A stretch of 64,000 nucleotides of DNA from Bettongia penicillata ogilbyi. Taxonomy: Eukaryota; Chordata; Mammalia; Diprotodontia; Potoroidae. Numbering within the stretch: the first letter of the stretch is position 1; the number at the start of each line of letters is the position of its first letter. The notes under the pieces were generated by a model. That model was not told the origin of the DNA. It was given only the letters and a program-made list of their open reading frames with translations, and ran no database searches. The position numbers and the translations under genes are program-made. Positions 10,376-22,109 of this stretch are shown here, piece by piece. The DNA lies in the NCBI GenBank assembly GCA_023548195.1, contig JAJHZJ010000221.1, positions 3,829,999 through 3,893,998 on the forward strand. Direction: 5' to 3'.

Positions 10376-12780
10376 CTAAAAAAAGAGGGGGAAAAATCAC
10401 ATTTCAAAGTGGTGATAATGATCTCTTTAAGGACAGAAAAAGAAAGCCTGTTTTACACTGCACAATCATCTAAAATGTAATAGTTTAAAGTCAACGGTCT
10501 TCCATTGCCTTACATGGGAATCACAGAGTTTCAAAAAATGTGACCATGTTGTTACACTTGTGTCATTACCTCCAAAGTCTACCCCAGTTTCAAGAGCCTG
10601 GAATTCTGGGATAATTAAAACACACTGCTGAAGAATTCATAAAATATTTTTAAAATGTTTGAATATCACTGGTCTGGATAGGAAAAGAGGTGTTTTGTTT
10701 CACAGGGAGAAAAGAATATAAATCAGTCCATAAAAGCTGAAGATGAAAGAAAGGAACAAATCTAACTCAACAGATATTTATTAAATCCCTTCAATATGTT
10801 GAGTCGATAGAGGTGCAAGAGTAACAAGATTCCCCTGGCCCAGGGTACTGAAGCACCCTGCCGCTGAGGTAACACAGACTTCCATCGTAGTATGTCCCTT
10901 AATAGACCTGACATCTGAGGGGCTAATTTCAATCAACCCTGCTAGCTTCATTCTTCTTGGAGAGCCTCATATACATTCAAGACTCATCTGAGTTTGTTCG
11001 CTTTATTTTGGCACTAAACTTGCTGTCCTAACACTAGGCAAGTCTAAACCTCCATTTGGGAAGTCTTATGTGTTTCAGGAATACCCAGAGGGATTTCAGA
11101 TATTTTGTCAGACCTCCATCCATACTGTCCAATGTACTGATGTGGGATGCATCAGAGAAACAGAGGAACTTCAGGGTAAGTTTGGTTTCTCACCTCAGGG
11201 TAAGAGGGTGACTTCCTTAAGTTCCTTAACTCCACTGGGAGAACCCCATGCCAGTTAGCACTGAATGAGGAATCTAGAACTCTTAATCTCAAGAGTGCTA
11301 GAAACATCCACCTCAGGATTTCTCTTCAGTTACGTGGACTCGAAAAAAGAAACACAAAGCAGACAGGGGAGACAGGGCTTTATGTTGGGGTCAGGAGTCA
11401 CCACTTCCTAGGAGAGGGAAAGGAAGAAATTCCCTGCAACTCATCCATCCCCTCTTTGCCCCAAGGGAAATCTGAAGGGAGAACTGTCAGAAACCTAAGC
11501 CATATGTGCACAACAGAGAAAGTGAAGAAGAGAAAGCTGTCTGTTCTGGCACCTCCCTGAGAAGGAATGCTCATCTTATTCCTTTCCTCTATATTATGAT
11601 TTTAAAAGGTTTATTTTCATTTAAATTTTCTGTTTAGGTTGGGACAAGCTCTTATTAGCAACAGACAAGTTCAGGACCTAAGATAAACTAAGAAGAATGC
11701 TGTTTGTTTGCTGACTTTGTTTCCTTTGTATTTGAGGGTGTTTGCTAACTCTTAACAACACGATTTACTGTGGAGATTATCTAAGAACTGTGCAGCGAAC
11801 TGCTGGAGCCTCCCTAGGTCCCGAGAAAAGTCATAACTCAAAATACAAACAAACGTGCCAAATGCCCCCCAGCTAATATGCTGAGGACAGCAAATATAGA
11901 ACTGGAAAAAGTAATAGGGACGCAGCACACTCTATGGAGCTGAGCTATTGTTTCTAAGTTCACAAACACTCAGTACTAAAATACTTTGGGATGATGGTCC
12001 GCTGAGGCAGGAAGAGCTACTTATTCAGTAGACTTTACAACTTTCCACTTCCTCCCTTCTTCCCATGTTAAACATATGGTTTAAGATTCTGACAGCTCTC
12101 CTTTCGGACTTTTCTTGGGGGGTGGCAGGGAATGTCTTCCCCTCCTCTCCTCCCCTCCCCTGGAAGCAATGGATTCCAGCCCTATGTGGGAGGCTCAAGT
12201 GAGTCTAAGACTGGATCTCAAAGCCCTAGCTTCCCCTTCTGCTGTTTCTAACCTGAGATAAATGCTTCAAGCTTTGGAGGCACCCTGAGTTCAAATGTTC
12301 CTGAGTTCCTCAGTCAGTGCTAACCAGAAGTGAGCGGTACTTTCTGTGGCTACTACAAAGCTTCTTGAAGAAGGTGATCACTGACAGGAAGACGAGCCTA
12401 AGTTGTGGACACTGAGATAGGTGTTCAGAAAGTGAAAGTCATGGTAGATGTGAAATAAGTGACTGCTCAGCAGTCCTAGCAACTATCTCATGCTTAAATG
12501 TTTTTAAAGATCAACCTCTGGAGAATAACAGGAGTTATGGATTACTGTTTGGTGTTACTGTTTCAAGGTAGAGTTAAGTCTTTATTAGCATGTCCAATGA
12601 GTCTTCTTCATTTTAAGTATTTCTTTTGTGTGAAAAAATAAACAGTGATCATTATACCAGATATACATTGAGTATGACTGGACTTTATTCATGACAAAAA
12701 GAAACATCAGGAGATAGCTTTCAACTCCAGAAAACTGAGATCAATGATTACTGGCTTTATTTAATGTTTAATGAGCAACG
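10376..12780. other. LIFR: Intron 5 sequence, largely unassigned
   Basis: A short reverse L2 piece occurs at about 10770-10835 (AGATATTTATTAAATCCC). The rest of 10.4-12.8 kb is moderate-GC sequence with no feature I can name. A retroviral LTR origin for 11300-12440 was considered but boundaries were not found. Confidence 0.4.
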
Positions 12781-12799
12781 AACACCCTAGGCCTAGGGC

Positions 12800-12960
12800 A
12801 TGTTTCAGGTCTAGTCCTGCCTGGGAATGTTAGAATCAGAACCAATAGAATGTAAGCTGCTCAAGGACATAGATTTTTCTTCCTGTCTCAGTATATCCAA
12901 TATCTAGCACGACAAGTGATTAATAAACGCGTGTCAAATAAATGAATGACCCCACAGTCA
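12800..12960 (+). repeat. L2 3' tail
   Basis: TAAGCTGCTCAAGGACATAG, CAATATCTAGCACGACAAG and TTAATAAACGCGTGTC followed by AAATAAATGAATGA mark an L2 terminus. Confidence 0.7.
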
Positions 12961-13196
12961 GCCCTCTGTTCATGATGCCATACTGCTTCTCCTATTAACA
13001 CAGAGTCTGTGGGCCACACCGATGCTCAGAGGGAGCAGAGGAGGGGAAGTCTTCTGTGTGAGCCTGATGTGTCTCACGCTAGCCTGTAGGGCCTAGCTAA
13101 AATGCTGCCTGCTCAAGGCCTTCCCTGAGCATGCTGGTCTGAAGTACCTGCCTTCTTTACTCTGAATTCCTGGGGCAATTATTACATTAAAGATTA

Positions 13197-13225
13197 AAAA
13201 AAAAAAACAAAAAACAAAAAATCCT
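13197..13225 (+). repeat. A-rich tract
   Basis: Runs of A interrupted by single C residues. Confidence 0.8.
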
Positions 13226-13429
13226 TTTTGCTTTCACCAAAAACTTCTCATATTCTAACGAGAGCAACATGATTGATTACCTTCGAAACTTTAGGTTTAC
13301 TCCTCTGCAATACAGGGATCCAAAGGCATGATTCTAAGTAGTTTATTCTCATCATGGACAGGTTTTAAGGTCATCGTTGCTCTATCATTATTACTGTTTT
13401 CTGGAAGCTCCAAGTGAAAGGAGTGTATC

Positions 13430-14965
13430 ACTGGCCACTGAAACTGGTCTCTCCAAATCACCAATGCTCTCTCAATGGCCAAGTCTGACTTTCTTTAAGT
13501 TCTTACCCTTCTTGACCTATCTGTTGGCCAGTTGGCCACAGATGACCACTCTCATTATGAATGAATTTCTCTGAGTTTTCATGACAAATACTCTCTCCAG
13601 GTTTGCCTCCTATTTGACAAAATCACTTTCTCTCAGTCTCCTCTGTTGGTTCGTTATCCATATCATGCCCTTTGATGGGTGTTCCCCAATGTTCTGTTCT
13701 AGGTCCCCTACTTTTTCTTCTGTATACTTGTTCTCTTGATGACCTAACAGTTCCACGGGCTTAAAGTACCTCCTCCATACAGAAGACTTTCAGCTCTACA
13801 AAGGACACCTCCAATGTCTAACCCCAGTCTCTCTCCTGAACTCCAATCCCACATCACCAACTGCCTACTGGACATTTTAAACTGGATGTCCTGGGGATCT
13901 CTCAAACTAAATATGTACAAAACAGAACTCATTTTCCCCCTCAACACACTCCTCTACCTTCCCTATTTCTGTTACCTCTCCCTTAACATTATCTTGAACC
14001 CTTCATTCTCCCTCAACCCACAAATCCAGTCAGATGCCAACTCTTATCACTTCTACCTCAATAACACCTCTTGTGTCTCACCTCTGTTCTCTAACTCACA
14101 AAACTTTCACCTTAGTTCAAGTCCTTACCTAAACAAAACACCTACATCATTACAACAGCCCCCTGATTAGTCTTCTTGCCTTCCTTCCTTCTCACCCTTC
14201 TAAACAATACTCTAATTCTACCGAGGTGATTTTCCTTAAATGGTGACTATGTGACTCCCCTGCTCAATCCAATCCAGTGGTTTCCTATACCTCTAGGATA
14301 AAATACAACCTCCTCTGCTTAGCACTTAAAGTCTTATATATAACCTGGCCCCAAACTACCTTCCCAACCTGCTGGACATTATTTCTCCTCCCAGCCCAAC
14401 TGACCTTTTCATCCCTCACAAACAAAACTTCATCACACTTTTGCACTATCAAGCCTCATGCCTGTAATGCACTCTCCCTCAGTGGATCCCTTTCTTCCTT
14501 GAAGATTCAGCTCAACAACCACCCTGGACATGAAGTCTTTCCTGATCTTTACCCTTCTCCAACTTCTCAGACTCATTCTCCCCATCTTTTTATTTTACTT
14601 TTATTCTGTATACAATAATATATGATCAAGTTGCCTCCCCAATATAAGTTCATTCTTTCTATTTGCTTCCCCAGAACTTGGCTTTTAAATCCTTCATAAC
14701 AAGGCCCCAACCTTCACCACCTTCATTATGAAGCTTTTCCTTACCCACCCAGCTACTAGTCCCTTCCCTCTAAAATTACCTTGTAGTTAAGTACTTTGCA
14801 TCCATTCTATTTAGATTTATTTTACACAGACAATTACATGGCATCTTCCTCCTTAGTAAAGATTATTTCATTCATTGTATTTATGTCCCGTGTGTATATC
14901 ATAGTGCCTGGCATGTGGTAAGAAGTTAATATGTCCCTTCCTTTCTGTAATTAATCAGAATGACT
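13430..14965 (+). repeat. L2-group LINE, ORF2 remnant and 3' UTR
   Basis: A pyrimidine-rich 1.5-kb segment carries L2 landmarks: AATGTTCTGTTCTAGGTCC, CTTTCAGCTCTACA, AACTGGATGTCC, ACCTCTAGGATAAAATAC, CCCTGGACATGAAGTCTTTCC, and a tail GTGCCTGGCATGTGGTAAG with TGACTGAATAAATGAAT. Short open stretches are remnants of the reverse transcriptase ORF, not genes. It may be two joined fragments. Lies in intron 5. Confidence 0.75.
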
Positions 14966-14999
14966 GAATAAATGAATTTCACTCTCATCCATTACATAT

Positions 15000-15105
15000 A
15001 AATATAAATAATATATGTATGTGTGCATGCACACACATGTTTATGACATATAATTCTTATTTTTATACTACACATAAGCATGTGTGTATACATGCATAGA
15101 AGAAA
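15000..15105 (+). repeat. TATG/CACA-rich simple sequence
   Basis: Alternating TATGTG, GCATGCACACAC and ATACATGC units. Confidence 0.6.
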
Positions 15106-15119
15106 AGATGTGTAAGAAC

Positions 15120-15405
15120 CCTTCGAGGCCCACTTTAAATGTTTCTTCCAGGAGACATTCTTTAATCCCTCAAGGTAGAAGCACTATCTTTATGCTCTGA
15201 ACACAGCATTCTACTTTTCTTTTATTGGACGTTCACATTACACCTTCTGTTGTAGCATTATTTCCCCCATGATTCTGTGAGCCCTACAAGAGTAGGGTCT
15301 GTTTCATTCATTCTTTATTGGTCCCTGCAGCACTCGGCATAGTCACTTAGTCGATAGTCAAAAATGTACAGCAGATCCCCAAATATTGATAGAATGAATG
15401 AGGGA
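15120..15405 (+). repeat. L2 3' UTR fragment
   Basis: TTCTTCCAGGAGACATTC, TCTGTGAGCCCTACAAGAG and CTGCAGCACTCGGCATAG followed by GAATGAATGAGG resemble an L2 3' end. Confidence 0.6.
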
Positions 15406-15420
15406 GGTGTATGTATATGT

Positions 15421-15455
<35 letters not shown>
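15421..15455 (+). repeat. (CA)n microsatellite
   Basis: About 17 uninterrupted CA units. Confidence 0.97.
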
Positions 15456-15457
<2 letters not shown>

Positions 15458-15794
15458 TATAATATGCATAGATGTCCAAATAGGAAATGACAAGGTAGAT
15501 AAAGTGACTATGTAACATATTAATTCTTCTGTTTACTATCATAGAGTTAATTATTAAATACATAATCCATTAGTATACTATAAAGCTATTAAATAATATA
15601 AATAGCATTATTAAAGAAGGAGAAAGAGACTAAAGAAAAATATATTACTTGGTACAGGTCCTCACAGTTTTTCATTACTACTGAAATAAAGCAAAATGGA
15701 AAGAAGCCAACTGAAAATAATTCACAGGGAAATCATTCCAAAAAGGTATAAAAACTGTAAAGTAAATTATGATATAACCAGCACAACGGTTTTT

Positions 15795-15915
15795 TCCTTA
15801 TTCATAGGAGCAGATTTAGAACTAGAAGGGGCTTTAAAGGTTATCCAGTTCAGTTCCCTCATTTGCAACATGATTAAACTTAGGCCAAGAAAGGTTAAGT
15901 GATTAGCTTAGGGCC
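15795..15915 (-). repeat. MIR-family SINE
   Basis: ACTAGAAGGGGCTTTAAAGG, CCTCATTTGCAACATGATTA and AGGTTAAGTGATTAGC in reverse orientation. Confidence 0.65.
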
Positions 15916-16067
15916 AAAGAATATGAATTACCTTGAAAAGTTACCTAAATCTATCCCCCAAATCCAAAAGTTTAGTGGTGTAACAAAACCAAAAGAATAC
16001 CAAATATTATGAAAATTCAACTTCTCACATTAGTAACATTTTTTTTTTAAGAAGGCAGGAAACTTAC

Positions 16068-16231
16068 AACTGTTGCAACTTCCATGTCTTCTTTATATAG
16101 GACAACGATTTCCCATATGACATTTGAGGGATGGGGCAAAGCAGAGCCATTGTCATTCCACTTTAGGTACAACGTAGAGGTTGAAAAATCAGCTGTCAAA
16201 TTAAAAATCCGTAACGTGGCTGGAACTAAGG
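16068..16231 (-). CDS. LIFR: LIFR exon 5: second FNIII domain, N-terminal half
   Basis: The donor GTAAGTT starts at 16067. The acceptor was placed at 16232-16233 because the resulting SLVPATLRIFNL aligns without a gap to human SLIPDTPEILNL. A second AG six bases further in (16226-16227) would give an in-frame product two residues shorter. The exon encodes residues 131-185. TADFSTSTLYLKWND and SNVIWEI are almost identical to human. N141 is a glycosylation sequon. Intron 5 is phase 0. A long (TA)n/(CA)n tract lies about 190-260 bp upstream of this exon in transcript orientation. Confidence 0.94.
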
Positions 16232-16339
16232 CTTTTGAAAATAAAAATAGAATTACTAACTTGTTAAAATAATCAACTTCACACTTAAAAATTCTTCATA
16301 AAAATTTTAAAAGACCAAATATTTAAATAGAAAGTTCTC

Positions 16340-16451
16340 ACCAAAATTATACATATACATATGTACATATAAGTGGATATGCATATTAAAATATGTATAT
16401 ACATCTAAATGAATTTGTGTGTGTGTGTGTATATATATATGTATATATGTA

Positions 16452-16495
<44 letters not shown>
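16340..16495 (+). repeat. Compound (GT)n(AT)n microsatellite near exon 5
   Basis: TACATA units lead into about 7 GT units (16417 on), then ATATATGT and about 18 AT units to 16492. It lies in intron 4, within about 110-265 bp of the exon 5 acceptor. Confidence 0.95.
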
Positions 16496-16499
16496 ACTT

Positions 16500-18035
16500 T
16501 TACTTTATTGGACTGGACCTGTGATTTCATTTGTGTAGGAGGCACTGAAAAGTTGATACATAAATGAAATTTGAATCCAGGTTTTCCTGACTCCGAAGTC
16601 TCCTCTTTACTATAATGCCAAGCCAACAGATACACATCCACACACACATCATGCTTATTTTAAAAAAATTCCACATGAATATGATCAAAGAGTATTCCCC
16701 AACTATAAACTGGCTATATTTCAGAAGTTCATTGGTAAATTATTTGTGTGGAATTTCTGCAATCCTAATATTGGATAAGAGACCAGGTGAGCCTATAAGA
16801 ACCTATGCAAAGTAAATTTAATGTAGCTGAAATACATTAATAATAACATTGTTCTGGATTCTGATTATTGAAAGTCATAGGGTCACATTGTTCTAGAAGA
16901 AGAAGACTCCTTTTAGTGATAGACAAAATTTCAAAATGGGCTGTTGGTCTCTGGCATTTTCTCATCTCATTGTCTATACCTTTTCCCAGGCTTTGGTGCT
17001 GTTACGCGAACTCATTTGTGATACTTTTATATTACCAGTGCAATATCCCTACCTTTTTTTTTTTTTAAATAAGCCAGGATATATCTATATCTACCTTTCT
17101 TCTCCCAATATACTCTCACAAAATACTTCATGTTTAAAAAAAAAAGTACACTTTTTCTCTCTCTAACCCTATGAAATTCTTGGGTACTGAAACAATCAAC
17201 CAATCAGCTGCCACAGTACATATCTCAGATACCTGTAATGTGTCTACATTATTTCAAGTTAACGTATGAATTACAGATAAAGCTTTAACCCATATTTAGA
17301 GGTTATGTTTTTCTGGAAGAGTCTTCTAATTGGTAGAATTTATATAGTGACAATTCACAAAGCACTTTGTTTTACGTATGATTTCATTTTTGTAGGAATG
17401 TATTATTGAGGAGGCAAGCCTGCCTAAGTGTGTATCTCTGGTCTCAGTTCACTTTTCACAGTTTCTTTTCCTCCAATTCCAAATGTAAAGGTTCTGTAAA
17501 GCGTTTGTGTTTTCCAAAATCACTTGCATTGATAAATGGCATGATGGTGGGACTAAGACCAGGATTTTTTTCTTTTACTGCATTCATGATTTCATCACTG
17601 AAGTCTACACTTAAACCAATAATAAGCTCAATTAAACTGTCATGAATATCACTAGAGCTTAAATATCATTTTAGGTATTAAAGCCAAAGGGTTATTTTCC
17701 AAATATTTAAAATGTTTAGTTGTTTAACTTCTAAATACATTAAACTGCATTTCCATCTCATTTTAAGTCATAATGGTAAACGGCCAATTAAAGTACTCTG
17801 CAGACGGCATTTTACGTTAGTAAGGTAACAGAGTCAAGTCAAAGAACCACCATAAAAGTATCCGGCAAAGGTTCTGGGAATCATTTCTCTTCTGGTTTCA
17901 AGACAATGAATTTTCTGTTAGTCTTTCCTGAAAAGGTATCGCATATGCTCCTCATTTACAAGTGATAAGTCCCCCAACTCTCTTTTAGTTCAGGTATAAA
18001 ATTCTTATCACTATCTACCACTTTCTAAAGAGATT
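16500..18035. other. LIFR: Intron 4 sequence, nothing recognised
   Basis: AT-rich; 16560-16660 has the GAATCCAGGTTTTCCTGACTC piece of a decayed MIR. No other feature seen. Confidence 0.45.
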
Positions 18036-18039
18036 CAAT

Positions 18040-18235
18040 AATGTGGTGGAAAGAAGACTAGTTTGGCTCACAAGACTCGAGCTCTGCGTTCTTGGCTCTG
18101 ACAATAACCAGCTAGGACTTGGGCAAATTATATCAATTCTCTTTTGCCTGACTTTTGTAAAAGGAGAGAAAGGGGGGAATCTTACATAACATGTAAAGCC
18201 TTTTTTCAGGTCTAAAAATTCTATGATTCGATAGT
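18040..18235 (+). repeat. MIR-family SINE
   Basis: GAGCTCTGCGTTCTTGGCTC, CTAGGACTTGGGCAAATTA and a tail with TCTAAAAATTCTATGATTC. Confidence 0.65.
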
Positions 18236-18699
18236 TGCCTGCTGATTATCTTGGAGAAAAGGCCACAATTAGTCACAATTTCCATACTAAGGAAAATAAG
18301 AGAAGAAATATTTAAAACTGAAAAATCAACAGGTCAAAGTTTTCATGTATTGCAAGTAAATACAATAAAACATCACTAAATGAAACTAATTAGGGGCAAT
18401 ATCAGTCTCTTACTAGCAAATTATTTGAAGAATATTTTAAAGGAAACTGGAATAGATGAATTACAGTAATCTGCAACTCTAATTCCTGTGATCCCATGCA
18501 AAGTTCTATGATTTTTCAGTTATATTTCATTACATTGCGAAATATTTTTAACAAATGGATGACTTTTTGTAAAAAATACTTTATGAAACTGAGGATATTT
18601 AAAAATACTTTGTTCAGATATTTTAATCATTTCCTTTACCGTTCATATGACTTGCTAATTTTCATCATATATGAAGTATATCCTAAGCACAGGAAAACT

Positions 18700-18780
18700 T
18701 TAGGCAAGCTCTATTCCAATCAATCACTTAATCCAGTATTTATCAAATGTCTACCATGTTCCTAGCACTGAGATTTTTCA
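18700..18780 (-). repeat. L2 tail fragment
   Basis: CCAGTATTTATCAAATGTC and ACCATGTTCCTAGCACTGAG are the reversed L2 3' end. Confidence 0.6.
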
Positions 18781-18784
18781 GTTC

Positions 18785-19555
18785 CTGAAATGTAAGACTA
18801 GGTTTATGAACACAAGAAATTCATAATCTCGTTAAGCTTATGAAACACACATGAAACAATGAGAAAAATTAAATAGGAAACTGATTGTTACTGACTCTAA
18901 ATCCACCAGGAGTTAAGAAAAGGGATAAATCAGTAAAGAGCAAAATGTTTCACAGAAGAAATTAAACATTGAAATACATAGATATTAGATTTTTAAAAAC
19001 CAATTCTTAGCTTTAATGAAAGAAAGAGGAGACTTAAAGGACGTAGTGGAGAAGCGGATTCTGAAAAGGAAGAGAAGGCAGAACTGCCATGTCCTTATCT
19101 TATTTCTAGTCTCTCTGCCAAAGAGAATGGTATTTTAACTTAAAAGGACAGAAAAGATAGACAGGGAGACTAAAAAGAATGTACCTAACTACTTCTGATG
19201 TGTTCGACTCGCCCACACGGATTCACTATGGTCGGTATGACTGAAAGCCCATGGAGAAGGCGGGCAGTTTCACAGGATTAGGGAAGAACAAGTGATAGTG
19301 CAAACAACAGGTCAATGGAACCTGACTGGATGGTAGGACTATGGACTCTGGAGTCCTTTCCAAAGCTGAGATTCTGTGCTAAGTTGTAAAACCAGGAGGG
19401 GTGTCATTCTGAGAGGTATGAATAGTTCAGATGTGCATGTGAAAGTGAGAGAAAAGTTTGGCAAATGTGGAGTTGTTATAAAGCCAATCTGACTTGAAAA
19501 GAGCTAATACTAAGAAGCATTTTTAAAAGTTGTATAAGTAGGACCCAAGATCAGA
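18785..19555. other. LIFR: Intron 4 sequence, nothing recognised
   Basis: No exon or clear repeat was identified in this segment. Confidence 0.45.
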
Positions 19556-19559
19556 AAAA

Positions 19560-19725
19560 AAAATCAAAGCTAGAAGGAATTTTATAGTTAACTTCCTCAT
19601 TGTACAGAAGAAATTGATATTGCAGTTAAATGACTTACCCTGAGTCAGAGTTAGTTAGCCAGGACTAGAATGCCCATCACTTCTCTCCCAAAGCAGTACT
19701 CTTTTCATTATATCACTAAAGGAGT
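19560..19725 (-). repeat. MIR-family SINE
   Basis: AAGCTAGAAGGAATTTTATAG, AGCAGTACTCTTTTCATTATATC and the GTTAGTTAGCCAGGACTAG block in reverse orientation. Confidence 0.65.
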
Positions 19726-20689
19726 TTGAATTCGATGTTATTCAATAGCGAGTCAAAATATATTCGTGGTACGAATGGGAATGGTACGATATGATTGCTT
19801 CAGAAATGTTAGTTTGGCAGTATAATGAAAGAGAATTTGGAGGAGGGAAAAGAATGATAGTAGGGAGATCAAGTAGAAAGGCATTTCAGTAACTCTGACT
19901 ATTTGTTCCCCCATATATTTTGAAGGATATGTAATTTTTCAGAAGAACTGAAAGCCATTGATGCCCTGGGCTTTTAGAAAAATTCTAAGATTGGTTGACT
20001 CATTTATTTATTAGATCACCTAGCCTCTTACAAAATAAGCTTAGGCTTTCTACCTCTTATGAATTCTGTAGTTTAATGTTTGGCCACAGACAAAATTTCA
20101 ATGATGGAGTGTATGAAAGGATTTGTAAGATGTCTAACCTAATTGAAACAGGGAAGGAAGGCTTCTACGGATTTGACTTTGCTTCTAACATGCTTAAGGC
20201 AATGTATGGTTTTATTCTTGGTTCAATAAAATGTGAATTTATAAAGGCCATATATATCTATTAAAATAACTTTTTCCACCAAAAATTTCTTCAATATTTG
20301 AAAAGATATAAAAGTAATGATATGTACTCAACTTAAGTGTGAGACCAAGTAAAATGTGAAAAGTCAAAATAGAGGCCTGGACAAAATGTTAAAAGAAATT
20401 TGAGAGGAAGAGGAAGAATCTTTGAGGCAGGGGAGGAGGGAGAACACTCAAGGGTAAGTAGAAGGTGGTAGCAGGGTTTGGCCTTGAAGGATATCAAAGG
20501 CACCAGTGACTGGCCTGTACAAACGGATGGATATTTACTACAAAAATGAAATGCATTGGGAGCTACCTCATTACTAATTTTTAAAATGTCAACAGTTTCA
20601 ACAGTTGCATGTCTTCTTTGCATTTTCTACATCTGGAACAAAAACTTAAGATTTTAGGTTTAGAGCTATGTGGCAATAAAAATTATCCA

Positions 20690-21240
20690 ACTTACAATGA
20701 GAGAGACTGAGGCAGAACTCAGAGCCAGAGGCATTTCATTAAAGGGTCCATAGTCTCCCCTCTAATGAAGTGGACCTCAGATCTTTCTCATGATCTGAGA
20801 TGCCCCCCACCCCTTTCAGGGTTCTAATTTTATGGAATTAGGTTTCTAAAATATTCAAGAACAGCTATACCAAAAACAGAATAATTCCATTGGTTGACAT
20901 ATGACATACAGAAGGAAAAATAAGCAAAAAAAGACAGCAGGGTCAGAAATTGGGTGAAGAAAGGAATATCTTCACTAACAAGGTGGTCATAAGATGGCTG
21001 AAGCATAGGGCATCTCCACTGATTAGGTGGACCTAAGATGGTTATAAGATGGACACCTGCTCATGTTGGACATAAGAGAATGATTCAGAGGTACAAAAAT
21101 AATTAGGGTTGAGTCACAAAACTGGGCTTGCTCACCATGGCAAGGAAAGATAAGAGTGGGGGTCCTCCAGTTACCTTCTTATGATTACACAAGTGATCTT
21201 ACCATCTGTAGCTTACATCTCTGGGGCCTGAGATATATAA
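20690..21240. repeat. Unclassified repeat-like segment, possible LTR remnant
   Basis: Composition differs from the flanks. Two imperfect copies of a roughly 44-nt unit (AGGTGGTCATAAGATGG near 20981 and AGGTGGACCTAAGATGG near 21025) are present. No terminal TG/CA pair or target duplication was found, so the LTR idea is weak. Confidence 0.3.
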
Positions 21241-21309
21241 CTTATAATCATCACCCCTATCATATCAAATTGATTGATACTGATTGGAATAGAGTAGGTC
21301 CTCATTGAA

Positions 21310-21510
21310 TCAACTTTCTCAGCTAGAAGGGACCTGAGGGACCATCAGACACACCCCTTTTATTTCATAGATAAGGAAATTGAGGCCCAGAGCAGGAATA
21401 TAAATTGCCCAATCAACACAGAGGTTATAAGAGATAGAACAGGGATTTGAACTTAGGTCCTCTGACTGCAAACCTTGGGCTCATTATACTGTACCATGCT
21501 GCTAATATTG
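21310..21510 (-). repeat. MIR-family SINE
   Basis: CTAGAAGGGACCTGAGGGACC, ATAGATAAGGAAATTGAGGC, GGATTTGAACTTAGGTCC and CTGTACCATGCTGC give a near-complete reverse-oriented element. Confidence 0.85.
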
Positions 21511-21754
21511 CAAGAGCAGTACTTGCTTTCTAAAGAGTAAAATTTTCAGCTGAGTGGCAATCTGATGAAAGTTCTGCTTCAGTGTTAAAACAAAACTAGT
21601 TTAAACCAGGTATTCTTTTATCTCCAGTGGGGTTCTTCACCTTTTTTGTATCATGAACACAGGGATCAGCTCAGCAGCATACTGGATAGAGCTCCAGGAC
21701 TTGGGTCAGAACCAAGTTCAAAGGCATTATTCTATTAAAAGGTAAAGCAATCAA

Positions 21755-21905
21755 GGGCAGCTAGGTAGTACAGTGGAATGAGCTCCCTCAAGACAGGAAG
21801 ACCTGAGTTCAAATTTGAACTTAAAAAACCTGTCATTTAGTAGCTGTATGAGCCTGGGCCAATCACTTAACCCCGAATGCCTCACCCCACCTCCCCAAAA
21901 AGAAA
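21755..21905 (+). repeat. tRNA-derived SINE with A-rich end
   Basis: GGGCAGCTAGGTAGTACAG, GACCTGAGTTCAAATTTG and CCAATCACTTAACCCC end in an A-rich stretch without an RTE tail, the form likely mobilised by L1. A partial relative lies just before it at 21660-21730. Confidence 0.82.
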
Positions 21906-21964
21906 AGTAATCATATACTGATCATCAAATCACAATTCACGACTGCATTAATAAACCAAGGGAA

Positions 21965-22105
21965 TTCACAGGATCACAGATTAGGAACTAGAAGGATCTT
22001 GAAAGGCCACGTAGTTCCCTTATTTAACAGAAGAGAATACTGACTCCAAAGTGGTAAAGGTGAGATTTGAATAAAGGTCCTCTGCTACTCATTCCACTAT
22101 ACAAT
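21965..22105 (-). repeat. MIR-family SINE
   Basis: GGATCACAGATTAGGAACTAG, CTTGAAAGGCCACGTAG and GAGATTTGAATAAAGGTCC in reverse orientation. Confidence 0.7.
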
Positions 22106-22109
22106 TCAT

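Noticed and set aside
11300..12440. Possible endogenous retroviral LTR
   Set aside because: No TG/CA ends, primer-binding site, polyadenylation context or target duplication could be placed.
13814..14618. 118- and 113-codon plus frames
   Set aside because: Part of an L2 ORF2 remnant, not host genes.
16068..16225. Exon 5 beginning at the inner acceptor as the main form
   Set aside because: It would lack two residues that align without a gap to human LIFR; kept only as an alternative.
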